A DNA stretch of 22,003 nucleotides from CBDVBZ01 sp965372355 (GTDB taxonomy: Bacteria > Krumholzibacteriota > Krumholzibacteriia > WVZY01): positions 1 through 22,003 of the forward strand of contig CBDVBZ010000054.1 in NCBI GenBank assembly GCA_965372355.1, given 5' to 3'. A program made the translations under genes and the position numbers. Numbering within the stretch: the first letter of the stretch is position 1; each line of letters opens with the position of its first letter. Below are positions 20,885 to 22,003 of this stretch, piece after piece. The notes under the pieces were generated by a model that did no database searches, was not told the origin of the DNA, and was given only the letters and a program-made list of their open reading frames with translations.

Positions 20885-22003
20885 CGATCGTACTCCGATA
20901 GATATTCATGAGCTTTTCGTTCTGGATGGACATGTTGAACTTCTCTTCGATCTTTTGCCGCGCGCGCCGCCCGATCGCCGGATCCAGATCGGGCAGTCCC
21001 TCGAGCGCCGCAGCGTAGCCCTCGATATCACGCTCTTCGATTAGCAGACCGTCCACACCGTCCGTTATCAGCTCCGGTATCCCCGAGTGGCGCGACGCGA
21101 TCACGGGAAGCCCCGTCGACATCGCCTCCATCAACACGGTGGGCAGCCCTTCCTGACGGCCATTGGGCAGCGAGACACTGTGCTGGAGAAACGCGTCGGC
21201 CTCACCCATCATCGCAATCACCTGGTCTGCCCTGACCCTCCCGGTGAAGCGGACCTTGTCGCGTATTCCCATCTCGGAGGCAAGCGACTCGATCTCACCT
21301 CGAAGCGGCCCGTCACCGGCCAGAATCAGTTCGGAGTTGGGCTGCCCGTCCGTGTATTTCGCAAAGGCACGAACGGTGTACCGGTGCCCCTTAACCTCGA
21401 TAAAGTTCGACACCGCCAGAAAACGGATTGGCTGCTTCGCGGCAAGCTTCTCGCGAATCGGGTCACGCTCAACGTACCGGAAATCCTCGGTCGGCACACC
21501 AATATAATGCACGCTCAGTCTGCGCGGCGCGATCCCCCGCGCGGCGAGCCGGTCCGCCATGTTCTGCGAAATCGTGATCGTGTGTGCATAGTCGACCAGT
21601 GCCGGAAGCGCTCTGGCATACGACTCGTTCTCGAGAAGCAGGGAGGCATCCACACCGTGAAACGTCACGACCATGGGTATGCCCGCCTCCCGTGCCAGCG
21701 GCAGCATATCCAGGGCAAAGTGAGCGAAATGCGCGTGGATCAGCGTGACCTCTTCCTCCCTCAGAACACACGCCCAGAACTTCCTCTGCCCGCCGCTGGG
21801 CCACGCCGATCGCCCGGTCGCCATGTTCACGAGGCGCGTGCACACCTTTTCCACCATGCCTTTGCGCCGGACATATATCGGTTGGGTTGGAAAAAGATCG
21901 AGATTCGACGGGTTCGCCGTCAGAACAATCGGGTGATAACCGCCGCGGACTCCATTCAGCTGGCGGTAAATAAACGTCTCGGACGGTGAGATATAGTGCC
22001 GGA
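20868..22003 (-). CDS. GT4-family glycosyltransferase (5' end beyond window)
   Basis: The frame stays open from the internal ATG at 21857 to the right edge. The extra 48 residues contain the glycosyltransferase N-terminal signature YISPSETFIYRQL and IVLTANPSN, so the true start lies outside the window and at least 377 residues are present. The acceptor half includes LIHAHFAHFALDMLPLA and VVTFHGVDA. The donor half has FLAVSNFIEVKGH, LILAGDGPLRGEIE, VRFTGRV and the E-x7-E region EGLPTVLMEAMSTG. It is a retaining GT-B enzyme transferring a nucleotide sugar to a lipid- or polymer-linked acceptor at the cytosolic membrane face. The sugar is unknown. It is followed by an overlapping methyltransferase. 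Confidence 0.93.
   Translation of the reverse strand, partial: RHYISPSETFIYRQLNGVRGGYHPIVLTANPSNLDLFPTQPIYVRRKGMVEKVCTRLVNMATGRSAWPSGGQRKFWACVLREEEVTLIHAHFAHFALDMLPLAREAGIPMVVTFHGVDASLLLENESYARALPALVDYAHTITISQNMADRLAARGIAPRRLSVHYIGVPTEDFRYVERDPIREKLAAKQPIRFLAVSNFIEVKGHRYTVRAFAKYTDGQPNSELILAGDGPLRGEIESLASEMGIRDKVRFTGRVRADQVIAMMGEADAFLQHSVSLPNGRQEGLPTVLMEAMSTGLPVIASRHSGIPELITDGVDGLLIEERDIEGYAAALEGLPDLDPAIGRRARQKIEEKFNMSIQNEKLMNIYRSTIDDGIV

Overview
This 22-kb window looks like chromosomal DNA from a moderately GC-rich, double-membraned (Gram-negative-type) bacterium. Evidence for an outer membrane is a predicted beta-barrel protein, a lipobox lipoprotein, and a very large secreted M6 metalloprotease ending in a FlgD-like/type IX-style C-terminal module. 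That module, the 992-residue receiver-plus-PPDK_N protein and the partner-switch (STAS/RsbW) pair together suggest an FCB-superphylum or related uncultivated lineage (Krumholzibacteriota, Eisenbacteria or Zixibacteria type). This placement is inference; no rRNA or other marker gene is in the window. Nearly all genes lie on the minus strand. The one exception is a plus-strand S9 peptidase. No tRNA, rRNA, IS element, integrase or CRISPR array was seen.

Layout, left to right. (1) 1-2643 is a regulatory block read leftwards: an RsbW-like kinase and its STAS antagonist, then an ECF sigma factor, its cysteine-free membrane anti-sigma partner (4-bp overlap), and a membrane-anchored protein built of perfect-length 8-residue (24-bp) repeats that runs off the left edge. 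(2) 2672-5332 encodes the secreted modular M6 protease, directly upstream of and possibly cotranscribed with the RsbW/STAS pair. (3) 5606-8584 is a giant response-regulator/PPDK_N protein. (4) 8713-10074 is NADP-type glutamate dehydrogenase, with a very clear promoter and terminator. (5) 10319-12418 (plus) is a secreted S9 prolyl-oligopeptidase-type peptidase, convergent with a PepD-type M20 dipeptidase at 12533-13975. (6) 14203-15801 is a two-gene operon for a beta-barrel protein and a lipoprotein. (7) 16072-17202 is a fused AdoMet decarboxylase-aminopropyltransferase. (8) 17406-19876 is a four-gene operon: Mn-type superoxide dismutase, pterin carbinolamine dehydratase, a zinc-containing MDR oxidoreductase and a zinc-ribbon protein. 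(9) 20132-22003 holds a class I methyltransferase and a GT4 glycosyltransferase that runs off the right edge, probably the end of a surface-polysaccharide locus.

Several genes fit a peptide- and amino-acid-degrading way of life: exported M6 and S9 peptidases, cytosolic PepD, and glutamate dehydrogenase. Vegetative-type promoters with near-consensus hexamers and mostly 17-bp spacers can be read directly in front of the sigma operon, gdhA, pepD, the barrel/lipoprotein operon and the sodA operon, and with 18-bp spacing in front of the polyamine gene. The least ordinary parts are the sigma/anti-sigma/repeat-protein operon, the receiver-PPDK_N protein without a phosphohistidine domain, the polyamine fusion with altered acceptor-site residues, and a nested inverted repeat between the convergent peptidase genes.
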